A DNA stretch of 6,653 nucleotides, taken from positions 1-6,653 of the forward strand of contig CALFOA010000246.1 of assembly GCA_937919795.1 (NCBI GenBank). Reading direction: 5' to 3'. This stretch comes from an uncultured Neisseria sp. (GTDB lineage Bacteria > Pseudomonadota > Gammaproteobacteria > Burkholderiales > Neisseriaceae). The notes beneath the pieces were generated by a model. That model was not told where the DNA came from, ran no database searches, and saw only the letters and a program-made list of their open reading frames with translations. Positions 1-5,637 of this stretch are shown piece by piece. Numbering within the stretch: position 1 is the stretch's first letter; each line of letters begins with the position of its first letter. Made by a program: the position numbers and the translations under genes.

Positions 1-54
1 CTGTACTGCCTGCAGCTCGCTGCCTTGTATCAATTCTTTATTACTTTCGCTATA
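1..54 (-). repeat. Truncated Correia-like repeat (CREE/nemis) at the contig edge
   Basis: Read on the minus strand, this stretch begins TATAG at position 54, continues through an AT-rich part, and then gives ACAAGGCAGCGAGCTGCAG followed by CAGTACAG. Correia elements, as I remember them, start TATAGTGGATTAA and continue with ACAAGGC, a GC-rich GCAG block and CAGTACA. The order and spacing match well, while the AT-rich part is diverged. The element is cut by the left end of the window, so only one terminus is visible. A repeat at this point would explain why the assembly broke here. No gene is supported in these bases. Confidence 0.6.
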
Positions 55-71
55 GATGATTCAATCATAGA

Positions 72-99
72 AAAAGCAGCCAAAATAAAGGCTGCTTTT
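72..99 (-). terminator. Rho-independent terminator of the substrate-binding lipoprotein gene
   Basis: A perfect 10-bp stem (72-81 with 90-99) encloses an 8-base AT-rich loop and has the core AGCAGCC/GGCTGCT. On the minus strand the stem is followed by a run of T (complement of A71-A75). It lies 20 bases past the stop of the lipoprotein gene. A-run and T-run flank both sides, so it could also work for plus-strand transcription. Confidence 0.85.
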
Positions 100-119
100 G
101 GGTTTACTGCTGTTGAAAA

Positions 120-953
120 TTATTTGCTGGCGGCAGAAGCAGTGGCCGGAGCTGCCGATTGTGTAGCGTCGCTGCCGAACCATTTGTCGTGGATTTTCTG
201 ATAGGTACCGTCGGCTTTGATGGCGGCAATACCGGCGTTCATTTTTTTCATCAAATCATCTTCACGACCTTTGCGCAATACGAAACCGTAGTTTTCATTT
301 TCAAAACTGGGGTCGAGCACGGTGTTGAATTTTGTTTCAGGATGGTTGGCGATAAAGTATTTCACCACCCCATTATCGCCCACGCTGGCATCTGCGCCGC
401 CGCTCACCAATTCTTTCAAGGCCAGAGGCATGTTTTCAAAGCGTTTGATCAAATCGCTCTGAGTACCTTGAATTTTTTCTACCGCCGCTGCGCCGGTGGT
501 ACCGTTCATTACCGAAACACGGCGATTTTTCAAGTCGGCCATCGATTTGATGTCGCTTGCTTTGTCGGCAGGGGTGATGATCAACTGGGTGGCTTCAAAA
601 TAAGGATCGGTAAAGTCGAAAGACTGTTTACGTTCATCGGTGATGGTGACGCTGGCTGAAACAATGTCGCTGTCGCCTTTGTTCAGCGTGGCAAAAATCG
701 CTTCCCAAGGCGTGTTTTTGTATTCGAACTTCATGCCTTCTTTTTCGGCAACGGCATCCAGAATATCGCGGCTGAAGCCGATAATTTGCTCGTTTTCCAT
801 AAATTCAAACGGTGCATAAGTGCCATCGATAGCGACAATATAGGTTTTGCTGCCGGAAGCGGCTTGTTGGGTGTTTTCAGTTTTGGAACAGGCACCCAAT
901 AGCAGGGCGGCGGATACGGCAGCGAAGACAGCAGTTTTCTTTAAGAACGACAT
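120..953 (-). CDS. Amino-acid ABC transporter substrate-binding lipoprotein (SBP family 3)
   Basis: This 277-residue protein should capture an amino acid outside the inner membrane and deliver it to an ABC permease. The N-terminus (MSFLKKTAVF...) is a lipoprotein signal peptide with lipobox LGAC; Cys22 would be lipidated. The mature part is a family-3 solute-binding protein: the YAPFEF motif (46-51), the TDERKQSFDFTDPYF stretch with Arg108, which in this family holds the ligand carboxylate, GTTGAA (151-156), and Asp193 in VGDNGVV at the usual amino-group-binding place. The C-terminus is an Ala/Ser-rich tail after WFGSD. The ATG at 951-953 is chosen because AAAGGA stands just upstream and the signal peptide begins there; a TTG start 36 bases further upstream would spoil the signal sequence. 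No permease or ATPase gene is adjacent, so this is an orphan SBP gene or its partners lie elsewhere. The substrate cannot be read from the sequence; polar or cyst(e)ine-type amino acids are possible. Confidence 0.9.
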   Translation of the reverse strand: MSFLKKTAVFAAVSAALLLGACSKTENTQQAASGSKTYIVAIDGTYAPFEFMENEQIIGFSRDILDAVAEKEGMKFEYKNTPWEAIFATLNKGDSDIVSASVTITDERKQSFDFTDPYFEATQLIITPADKASDIKSMADLKNRRVSVMNGTTGAAAVEKIQGTQSDLIKRFENMPLALKELVSGGADASVGDNGVVKYFIANHPETKFNTVLDPSFENENYGFVLRKGREDDLMKKMNAGIAAIKADGTYQKIHDKWFGSDATQSAAPATASAASK

Positions 954-1013
954 GATTTTCCTTTGTTTATCAAGGTTGTAATAATCCAAGCATGAAGAGT
1001 TTAGCCGCTTGAT

Positions 1014-1041
1014 ATCATACTCAGTCTATAGTGCTTGTCAA
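1014..1041 (-). promoter_or_regulatory. Sigma70 promoter of the substrate-binding lipoprotein gene
   Basis: On the minus strand TTGACA (1036-1041, perfect -35) is followed after 16 bases by TATGAT (1014-1019, 5 of 6 matches to the -10). Transcription would start near 1006-1008, giving a leader of about 55 bases before the ATG. The promoter lies after the leuA terminator, so the two genes are independently transcribed. Confidence 0.75.
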
Positions 1042-1080
1042 TCAGTAAAACAGGCGGTTGGAACTCATTTTTAACAGAAA

Positions 1081-1128
1081 AATGCCTGTCTGAAAACTGC
1101 TGCGAAGCTAGCTTTTCAGACAGGCATT
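1081..1128 (-). terminator. leuA terminator built from an inverted DUS pair
   Basis: A perfect 16-bp inverted repeat (1081-1096 with 1113-1128) contains one exact DUS on each arm: TGCCTGTCTGAA at 1083-1094 and its complement at 1115-1126. The loop is 16 bases. On the minus strand the last arm ends GGCATT and runs into TTTCTG, giving a T5 tract, as expected of a terminator. It begins 18 bases after the leuA stop. Inverted DUS pairs serving as terminators are a known neisserial habit. Confidence 0.85.
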
Positions 1129-1146
1129 ATCTACTCTATTCAATGA

Positions 1147-2931
1147 TTAAATACCGCCTTGCGCTTTAATGCGCTCAGTACCGTATTCCAGCTTGCTCAA
1201 AGCAGAAAGATAGGCTTTGGCGGTCGCCACCAACACATCGGTATCCGCGCCTTGGCCGTTGACCACTTTACCGTCTTTCGACAGGCGAACAGCCGTTTCG
1301 CCTTGGCTTTCGGTGCCGGCGGTTACCGCGTTTACCGAATAAATCTGTAAGGTTGCGCCGCTGTTGACCACGCTTTCAATCGCTTTGAAAATCGCATCCA
1401 CCGGGCCGGAGCCGGTAGCTGCGGCGCGTTTTTCTTCGCCTTGGCGGGTGAACACGATTTCCGCGCGCGGTTCTTCACCGGTTTCGGTGATGATGCGTTG
1501 CGAGATGAATTTGTAGTTGTCCGACAAGCTGGCCATTTCATCCGATACCAGTGCGTGCAAATCTTCGTCGAAAATTTCGCGTTTTTTGTCGGCCAATTCT
1601 TTAAAGCGGGCAAAAGCGGCATTGAGCGCTTCTTCGCTCTCCAATTCGATGCCCAAATCGGCAAGCTTGGTTTTAAAGGCATTGCGGCCGGAAAGCTTGC
1701 CCAAGCTCAAGCGGTTGGACGACCAGCCCACGCTCTCGGCCGACATAATTTCATAAGTTTCGCGGTGTTTCAGCACGCCGTCTTGGTGGATGCCTGATTC
1801 GTGGGCAAACGCGTTGGCGCCCACAATCGCCTTATTCGGCTGCACCGGATAGCCGGTAATGGTAGAAACCAGTTTGGACGAAGTAACGATTTGGCTGGTA
1901 TCCACATTGGTTTCCAAGCCATAAACATCGTGGCGGGTTTTCAGCGTCATCACGATTTCTTCCAAGCTGGCGTTACCCGCGCGCTCGCCCAAGCCGTTGA
2001 TGGTGCATTCCACTTGGCGCGCACCGCCTTGTACGGCAGCCAACGAGTTGGCAACCGCCAAGCCCAAATCGTTGTGGCAGTGGGCAGACCACACCACTTT
2101 ATCGCCGCCCGGCGTTTTTGCAATCAGCTCGCGGAAGAACACTTCGGTACGGTGCGGCACCGAATAGCCCACGGTATCCGGAATATTAATCGTAGTGGCG
2201 CCTGCTTCAATCACCGCACCGCAGATTTCGGCAAGAAAGTCGATTTCCGAGCGCAGCGCATCTTCGCAGGAAAATTCAACATCATCGGTGTATTCCTTCG
2301 CGATTTTCACCGCTTTTACCGCCGACTCAATCACCTGCTTAGGCTTCATCTTCAGCTTGTGTTCCATGTGGATGGGGCTGGTGGCGATAAAAGTATGGAT
2401 GCGGCGTTTGGCTGCCGGGGCTACCGCTTCACCGGCAGCGCGGATATCGCGTTCAACCGCACGTGCCAACGAGCAGACGGTAGCGCGGGTGAGCGATTTG
2501 GCAATTTCATTAATGGCTTCAAAGTCGCCGGGGCTGGCGGCGGCAAAGCCCGCTTCAATCACATCAACACCCAATTTTTCCAGCTGGCGGGCCACACGGA
2601 TTTTTTCTTCTTTGGTCATCGCCGCGCCCGGCGATTGTTCGCCGTCGCGCAAAGTGGTATCGAAAATAATAACTTGATTGGTTTGGCTCATTGCGGGTTT
2701 CTCCAAGGTGGTTTGATGGTGCATAAAGGCATTTAAATCCAAAGGACGGCCTTGCGCTTCGGCCAGCGCACTCAGTTTTTGCAGCTGCGCTAAAGGCAGT
2801 GACGCGCGGGTGCGCCACTTATAAATCGCCGCCGTGCTGACCGCATGATCGGGATCTTGTTTTTTTAAGGCTTCAGAGAGCGCGTTCACACCGCCGAAAT
2901 AGGCGATTAAGCGATCGATGTCCAATTGCAT
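1147..2931 (-). CDS. leuA: 2-isopropylmalate synthase with N-terminal helix-turn-helix extension
   Basis: LeuA condenses acetyl-CoA with 2-oxoisovalerate, the first committed step of leucine synthesis, in the cytoplasm. Residues 81-594 are a complete LeuA: RDGEQSPG (95-102), HCHNDLG (284-290), [11 protein letters not shown] (315-325), then the leucine-binding regulatory domain in roughly the last 130 residues. Counted from Met81, the metal ligands fall at Asp16, His204, His206 and Asn240, the numbering I recall for the N. meningitidis enzyme, so Met81 is the classical start. Before it, in the same frame, lie about 70 residues resembling a YdaS/Cro-like HTH: helices around 4-13, 17-24, 32-40 (STAAIYKWR) and 46-60, then a linker (about 69-80). 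The long start is favoured because the only good promoter lies upstream of it and the frame is unbroken. Its ribosome site is weak (AGG about 8 bases away), and GGAG at 2701-2704 could start the classical form, so both products may exist. Confidence 0.93.
   Translation of the reverse strand: MQLDIDRLIAYFGGVNALSEALKKQDPDHAVSTAAIYKWRTRASLPLAQLQKLSALAEAQGRPLDLNAFMHHQTTLEKPAMSQTNQVIIFDTTLRDGEQSPGAAMTKEEKIRVARQLEKLGVDVIEAGFAAASPGDFEAINEIAKSLTRATVCSLARAVERDIRAAGEAVAPAAKRRIHTFIATSPIHMEHKLKMKPKQVIESAVKAVKIAKEYTDDVEFSCEDALRSEIDFLAEICGAVIEAGATTINIPDTVGYSVPHRTEVFFRELIAKTPGGDKVVWSAHCHNDLGLAVANSLAAVQGGARQVECTINGLGERAGNASLEEIVMTLKTRHDVYGLETNVDTSQIVTSSKLVSTITGYPVQPNKAIVGANAFAHESGIHQDGVLKHRETYEIMSAESVGWSSNRLSLGKLSGRNAFKTKLADLGIELESEEALNAAFARFKELADKKREIFDEDLHALVSDEMASLSDNYKFISQRIITETGEEPRAEIVFTRQGEEKRAAATGSGPVDAIFKAIESVVNSGATLQIYSVNAVTAGTESQGETAVRLSKDGKVVNGQGADTDVLVATAKAYLSALSKLEYGTERIKAQGGI
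2701..2704 (-). promoter_or_regulatory. Possible internal ribosome binding site for the classical LeuA start
   Basis: GGAG sits 9 bases before the ATG at 2689-2691 (Met81 of the long form). This ATG begins [19 protein letters not shown], the usual LeuA N-terminus. The spacing is acceptable, so the short enzyme may be made by internal initiation alongside, or instead of, the fusion. Confidence 0.4.
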
Positions 2932-2969
2932 AACAATACCTGTATGTATAGAAGAGTAAGCTTGTTGGA

Positions 2970-2997
2970 ATTATACTGATATTGGACAAAATAGCAA
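2970..2997 (-). promoter_or_regulatory. Sigma70 promoter of leuA
   Basis: On the minus strand TTGCTA (2992-2997, 4 of 6) stands 16 bases before a perfect TATAAT (2970-2975). Start of transcription would be near 2963, leaving a leader of about 31 bases before the ATG at 2931. That leader is too short for a leucine attenuator and holds no run of Leu codons. Upstream of the -35 the strand is rich in A-tracts (about 2998-3045), which could act as an UP element. Confidence 0.65.
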
Positions 2998-3134
2998 TGA
3001 TAAAAACGGGTTTTTGGTTTTTATTTTTAATTCACCCTATTTATTTTAGACGTATTGTATAAATTAAAATGGTAAAAATGGATGGTTTGTTATTTATCTT
3101 TTTGAATTTATAAATTTTTTTAAATTTAAGAGAA

Positions 3135-3146
3135 TGCCTGTCTGAA
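3135..3146 (+). repeat. DNA uptake sequence (TG-wad dialect)
   Basis: Exact TGCCTGTCTGAA. The flanking AATGCCTGTCTGAAA (3133-3147) is a perfect 15-bp inverted match to 3218-3232, so this copy can pair with the next one across a 70-base loop. In that pairing, on the minus strand, the arms have the orientation seen in the leuA terminator. Confidence 0.85.
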
Positions 3147-3215
3147 AGAGGCAGGTCTGTGTGGGAAAACGGCATAAAATGATGTTTTTGGATTGGTTAT
3201 AACGCGTAATTCATA

Positions 3216-3255
3216 TTTTTCAGACAGGCATTTAGGGATATGCCTGTCTGAAAAA
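3216..3255 (-). repeat. Inverted DUS pair just after the DUF4238-like gene
   Basis: A perfect 16-bp stem (3216-3231 with 3240-3255) with an 8-base loop contains two exact DUS copies, 3219-3230 (minus) and 3241-3252 (plus). It starts 8 bases after the stop of the upstream minus-strand gene, so it is placed like a terminator. However, the DUS arms face the opposite way to the leuA terminator and the stem ends in A, with no T-tract on either strand. Termination here is therefore uncertain; the alternative pairing of 3133-3147 with 3218-3232 may do that job. Confidence 0.7.
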
Positions 3256-3263
3256 ATAAGTAT

Positions 3264-4415
3264 TCAAAGAAAATCAGATAACTGATTACTCTTGCCATAC
3301 ACCGCATGATGCGCCTGGCGGATACAGAGGCGGTTGAAGGTGAGGCGTTGTTGGTGTTGGTTGTCCATTACCGTGAGCGGGATGGTCGGTGTGGGCGGCG
3401 GGGTTTCGGAGAGTAGGTTGCTCAGGTTGTGCCAGTGGCTGCGGGTAATCTGCAAAATCAAAAACATATCGGCAGCAATATTAAAACCGATGCTCAACAT
3501 GGTGTTGTCGGCTTGCAGGCAATAACCGCTGTCGGCGAAAAAACAATAGCGGTGGCTGCGTGGATAGCGGTGCAGGATCAGGCGGATTTGGTTGGGGTCT
3601 GTGGTGAGCGCGGCGGTGAGTCTGGCAAACAGTGAAGGGCGGAATACGCCTTCGCTGAGCATACCGTAAAGGTCGGCCAGCCAATCGGTATAGCCGGGCA
3701 GGGTAAAGTCAAACTCTTTCAAAATACGGCTTACCCGCTCTTGTGGGCGACGGGCGATGAGTTCGCGAAATTCGGTACCGGTTTGCGGTAGATGCCTGTT
3801 GAGGGCGCCAGTTAATTCTCGTACCAAATAATCGCGGTGGATTAACGGGTTGCGTAATAAGCCCAATATCTTAAGGTTGAGAATACGGTGCAACTCCGGG
3901 CTGGCCAGTTGTTTACCGGTAGCCAGCAGCCTCAGCGACTCACAAGCTTCTTCGTAACCGGTTTCATGGCGGCTGAACCAAGTTTCTAGGTTGTATTGCT
4001 GGCCGCCGTCACCCTCTACAAAGGTGAGCGTGTAGAGATTGTTGACTTCGAGATTTTTTTCAATGTTAACGCTATTAATCTCGCCGCGAGGGTGGTGGTC
4101 AAACCGCGACAGCGGCCATTGATAGACATTGCGGTTTTGCGGGTTAACTTGTAGGTTAAAAGCGTTTTGCCGCTGCTCGGTTTGCGCGATAAAGTGGTGG
4201 CCTTTGGTGGGGTTGGCCACCAATAAGGCATAGGGTTTTTCGTCGCACTCGGGCGGTTCGCATTCGCTAAGGATAAAGGCTTTTCGCATGGTGGTCGCTT
4301 GGCCGTAGAGTTGAGCCGATTGTATCGCTGCCTGCGCAGAAAAGCTATATTGCCTACCTTTCTCATAATATTCCTTACTTTTCTTGATAAAGGTTTTGGC
4401 TTCGCAGAAACTCAC
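3264..4415 (-). CDS. Unfamiliar 383-residue protein, weakly DUF4238-like
   Basis: I do not recognise this protein with certainty. Residues about 72-200 recall DUF4238, a family of unknown function: GHHFIAQ (72-78) for the family's HHYVPQ-type motif, NVYQW (96-100), an IEKNLEVNNLYTL block (118-130) where the family has its 'EKxxY' element, NLETWFSRHE (142-151) for the 'LExxLSxIE' helix, and LLRNPLIHRD (186-195). The order agrees, but this is judged by eye. Two cysteines (Cys52, Cys57) precede the HH pair, faintly like a zinc-knuckle arrangement. There is no signal peptide or membrane segment, so it is probably cytosolic. The start is unsure: GTG at 4413-4415 opens the frame but has no Shine-Dalgarno, and a DUS lies 10 bases upstream. 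Met43 (ATG 4287-4289) also lacks one. The frame stays open past the DUS to about 4478 without another ATG/GTG, so the 5' end may be rearranged. It stands alone between leuA and a divergent DUF533 gene. Confidence 0.6.
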   Translation of the reverse strand: MSFCEAKTFIKKSKEYYEKGRQYSFSAQAAIQSAQLYGQATTMRKAFILSECEPPECDEKPYALLVANPTKGHHFIAQTEQRQNAFNLQVNPQNRNVYQWPLSRFDHHPRGEINSVNIEKNLEVNNLYTLTFVEGDGGQQYNLETWFSRHETGYEEACESLRLLATGKQLASPELHRILNLKILGLLRNPLIHRDYLVRELTGALNRHLPQTGTEFRELIARRPQERVSRILKEFDFTLPGYTDWLADLYGMLSEGVFRPSLFARLTAALTTDPNQIRLILHRYPRSHRYCFFADSGYCLQADNTMLSIGFNIAADMFLILQITRSHWHNLSNLLSETPPPTPTIPLTVMDNQHQQRLTFNRLCIRQAHHAVYGKSNQLSDFL

Positions 4416-4425
4416 TTCGTTCGTT

Positions 4426-4437
4426 TTCAGACAGGCA
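4426..4437 (-). repeat. DNA uptake sequence next to a gene start
   Basis: Exact DUS on the minus strand, unpaired, 10 bases upstream of the GTG proposed for the DUF4238-like gene. It occupies the place where that gene's ribosome binding site would be expected, in the divergent space between two genes. Confidence 0.85.
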
Positions 4438-4534
4438 TACGATAAAAAGATTGTTATTTTTGGAAACGGCTCTATTTAAAGCTTATTGTTAAATTTTATC
4501 CGTTTCACTTTGTCGAATTTATTCAGGAGGCTTT

Positions 4535-5176
4535 ATGAATTTCAATAATCTGCTCAACCAAGTATTGGGTGCGGTACAAAAAAATGCCGGTCAAACGGGC
4601 AATATCTTGTCGAATAATAAGGGTACACTTGCCAAAATCGGTGGTAGTGCGGCAGCCTTGGGTTTGGTTTCTTCGTTTTTAAAAAAGAAAAGCGGTAAAA
4701 ATCTGGTGCAAGCCGGCTCAATGGCAGCACTCGGAGCCTTGGCTTACCATGCTTACCAAAGTTGGCAGAGTAACCAGAAGCAAGAGGGCAGTGCTGCATT
4801 GGATCAGAATGCGTTTGAACCGACCGGGGTTGCCGCCGAAAACGCCAGTCGTGTGATTTTGCGTACTATGATTGCCGCTGCTTCTGCGGATGGTTTAATT
4901 GATGAAGCTGAGCGTCAGTTGATTCAAAGTGAAGTAGGTGAAGATGCGGAAACCCAGCAATGGATTGAAGCAGAAATTACCCAGCCGGCCAGCGCAGCGG
5001 AAATCGCCCGTGAAATCGGTGCCAATCCGGCCTTAGCTGCAGAGGCGTATCTGGCTGCCCGTATGGTTTGCGCGGATTTACAGCGCAAGGAAATTGTATT
5101 CCTCTCTCAATTGGCACAATCTTTGAATCTGGACGAGGCGTTGGTGGAGAATTTGGAGCGACAAGCTGGGTTCTGA
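4535..5176 (+). CDS. DUF533 (YebE-type) membrane protein with TerB-like domain
   Basis: This 213-residue protein belongs by appearance to the DUF533 family, whose E. coli member is YebE; its biochemical role is not established. The N-terminus (MNFNNLLNQVLGAVQ) is amphipathic. Two weakly hydrophobic Gly/Ala-rich segments follow, about 34-49 (IGGSAAALGLVSSFL) and 58-74 (VQAGSMAALGALAYHAY), separated by a basic KKKSGK loop, so the protein probably sits in the inner membrane. A polar Gln/Ser linker leads to an all-alpha TerB-like domain (about 100-213) with the typical ASADGLIDEAERQLI acidic turn (116-130) and RKEIVFLSQLAQSLNLD (184-200). AGGAGG at 4525-4530, 4 bases before the ATG, fixes the start. 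It is monocistronic, divergent from the gene at 3264-4415, and ends at a strong terminator. In E. coli the family has been linked to envelope stress; whether this holds here is inference. Confidence 0.88.
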   Translation: MNFNNLLNQVLGAVQKNAGQTGNILSNNKGTLAKIGGSAAALGLVSSFLKKKSGKNLVQAGSMAALGALAYHAYQSWQSNQKQEGSAALDQNAFEPTGVAAENASRVILRTMIAAASADGLIDEAERQLIQSEVGEDAETQQWIEAEITQPASAAEIAREIGANPALAAEAYLAARMVCADLQRKEIVFLSQLAQSLNLDEALVENLERQAGF

Positions 5177-5213
5177 CGGTTTATGTAAGCTTATCTATGG
5201 TGATAAAATAGCT

Positions 5214-5225
5214 TTCAGATAGGCA
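5214..5225 (-). repeat. Decayed DNA uptake sequence
   Basis: TTCAGATAGGCA differs from the minus-strand DUS (TTCAGACAGGCA) by one base (C to T at 5220). It lies between the DUF533 stop and its terminator. The preceding TTATG...TATCT at about 5181-5196 may be the remnant of an opposite arm, but that match is too broken to call. Confidence 0.6.
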
Positions 5226-5237
5226 TAATTTAGAGCG

Positions 5238-5273
5238 AATAACCGTTTATCGGAAGATAAACGGTTATTTTTT
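5238..5273 (+). terminator. Rho-independent terminator after the DUF533 gene
   Basis: A perfect 14-bp stem (5238-5251 with 5256-5269), a GGAA tetraloop and a T6 tract (5268-5273). The core is AACCGTTTATC/GATAAACGGTT. It lies about 60 bases after the stop codon and contains no DUS, unlike the leuA terminator. Confidence 0.93.
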
Positions 5274-5637
5274 GCGGTTCAAAATGGCTAAAAAGTACGC
5301 AAGCCAGTATTTAGAAATAACCGTTCGTTTAAAAAATATATCCGTTTGTTGGGAAAAAGCATCGATTATCATTTGTTGAGTGGAGTGGGAAAGTTATTAA
5401 TTAGGTAATGAAATTGTAATTTATGTGTTTAAAAACAATAATATAATTAAGATTGCGAATAATGGTTACTTGTGCAACCATAATCAATATGGGTATTTTC
5501 AAAAAAGTGATAATTTTCGCTACCCACCATCCATTTATCTTGATAATATACCACTCATCCGGAATCAACCGGTTATCTTATAAACAGTACGTTAGTCGTA
5601 AGCGAAGTATATTAGCAGTATTTAAGGGGGAAAAGAC
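5274..5637. other. AT-rich region without a convincing gene; possible leader of the next gene
   Basis: No supported coding region. A perfect -10-like TATAAT occurs at 5442-5447 but lacks a good -35; TATATT at 5608-5613 is another weak candidate. Several short inverted repeats follow: ATGGTT/AACCAT (5462-5467 and 5476-5481), TGGGTA/TACCCA (5490-5495 and 5521-5526), GATAA/TTATC (5542-5546 and 5573-5577, enclosing two CCGG), and TACG/CGTA (5588-5591 and 5597-5600). AATAACCGTT at 5316-5325 repeats the left arm of the preceding terminator. If transcription starts near 5454, the next gene would have a leader of about 180 bases. Confidence 0.5.

Larger units (their letters stand above)
2932..3263. 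other. AT-rich intergenic region with three DUS copies
   Basis: No convincing gene lies here; the longest plus-strand start at about 3069 gives only 14 codons. The left part holds the leuA promoter. Bases 2998-3130 are very AT-rich, with a small dyad AAAAAC-GG-GTTTTT at 3002-3015 just upstream of the leuA -35 and a palindrome AATTTATAAATT near 3105-3116. The right part (3135-3252) contains three exact DUS copies. Confidence 0.7.

Noticed and set aside
159..659. Plus-strand open frame opposite the substrate-binding lipoprotein gene
   Set aside because: Antisense shadow of a clear SBP gene; no motif or start signal of its own.
954..989. TTG start giving a 12-residue longer lipoprotein
   Set aside because: The ATG at 951-953 has a good AAAGGA site and begins a proper lipoprotein signal; the longer form would put charged residues before it.
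1801..2736. Long plus-strand open frame opposite leuA (311 codons)
   Set aside because: It is the mirror of a strongly supported leuA; the translation is low-complexity His/Arg/Gly-rich, and there is no ribosome site or family motif.
3069..3113. Fourteen-codon plus-strand frame MVKMDGLLFIFLNL in the AT-rich spacer
   Set aside because: Too short, no ribosome site, and it points away from leuA, so it is not a leader peptide.
4016..4366. Minus-strand frame of 116 codons with an AAGGAA site before its ATG
   Set aside because: The ribosome-like site is attractive, but the product is unlike a folded protein (Pro/Lys/Asn-rich), while the overlapping frame gives a coherent 383-residue protein.
5284..5379. 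31-residue frame MAKKYASQYLEITV... after the DUF533 terminator
   Set aside because: No Shine-Dalgarno; it begins directly after a terminator with no clear promoter, so it is likely chance.
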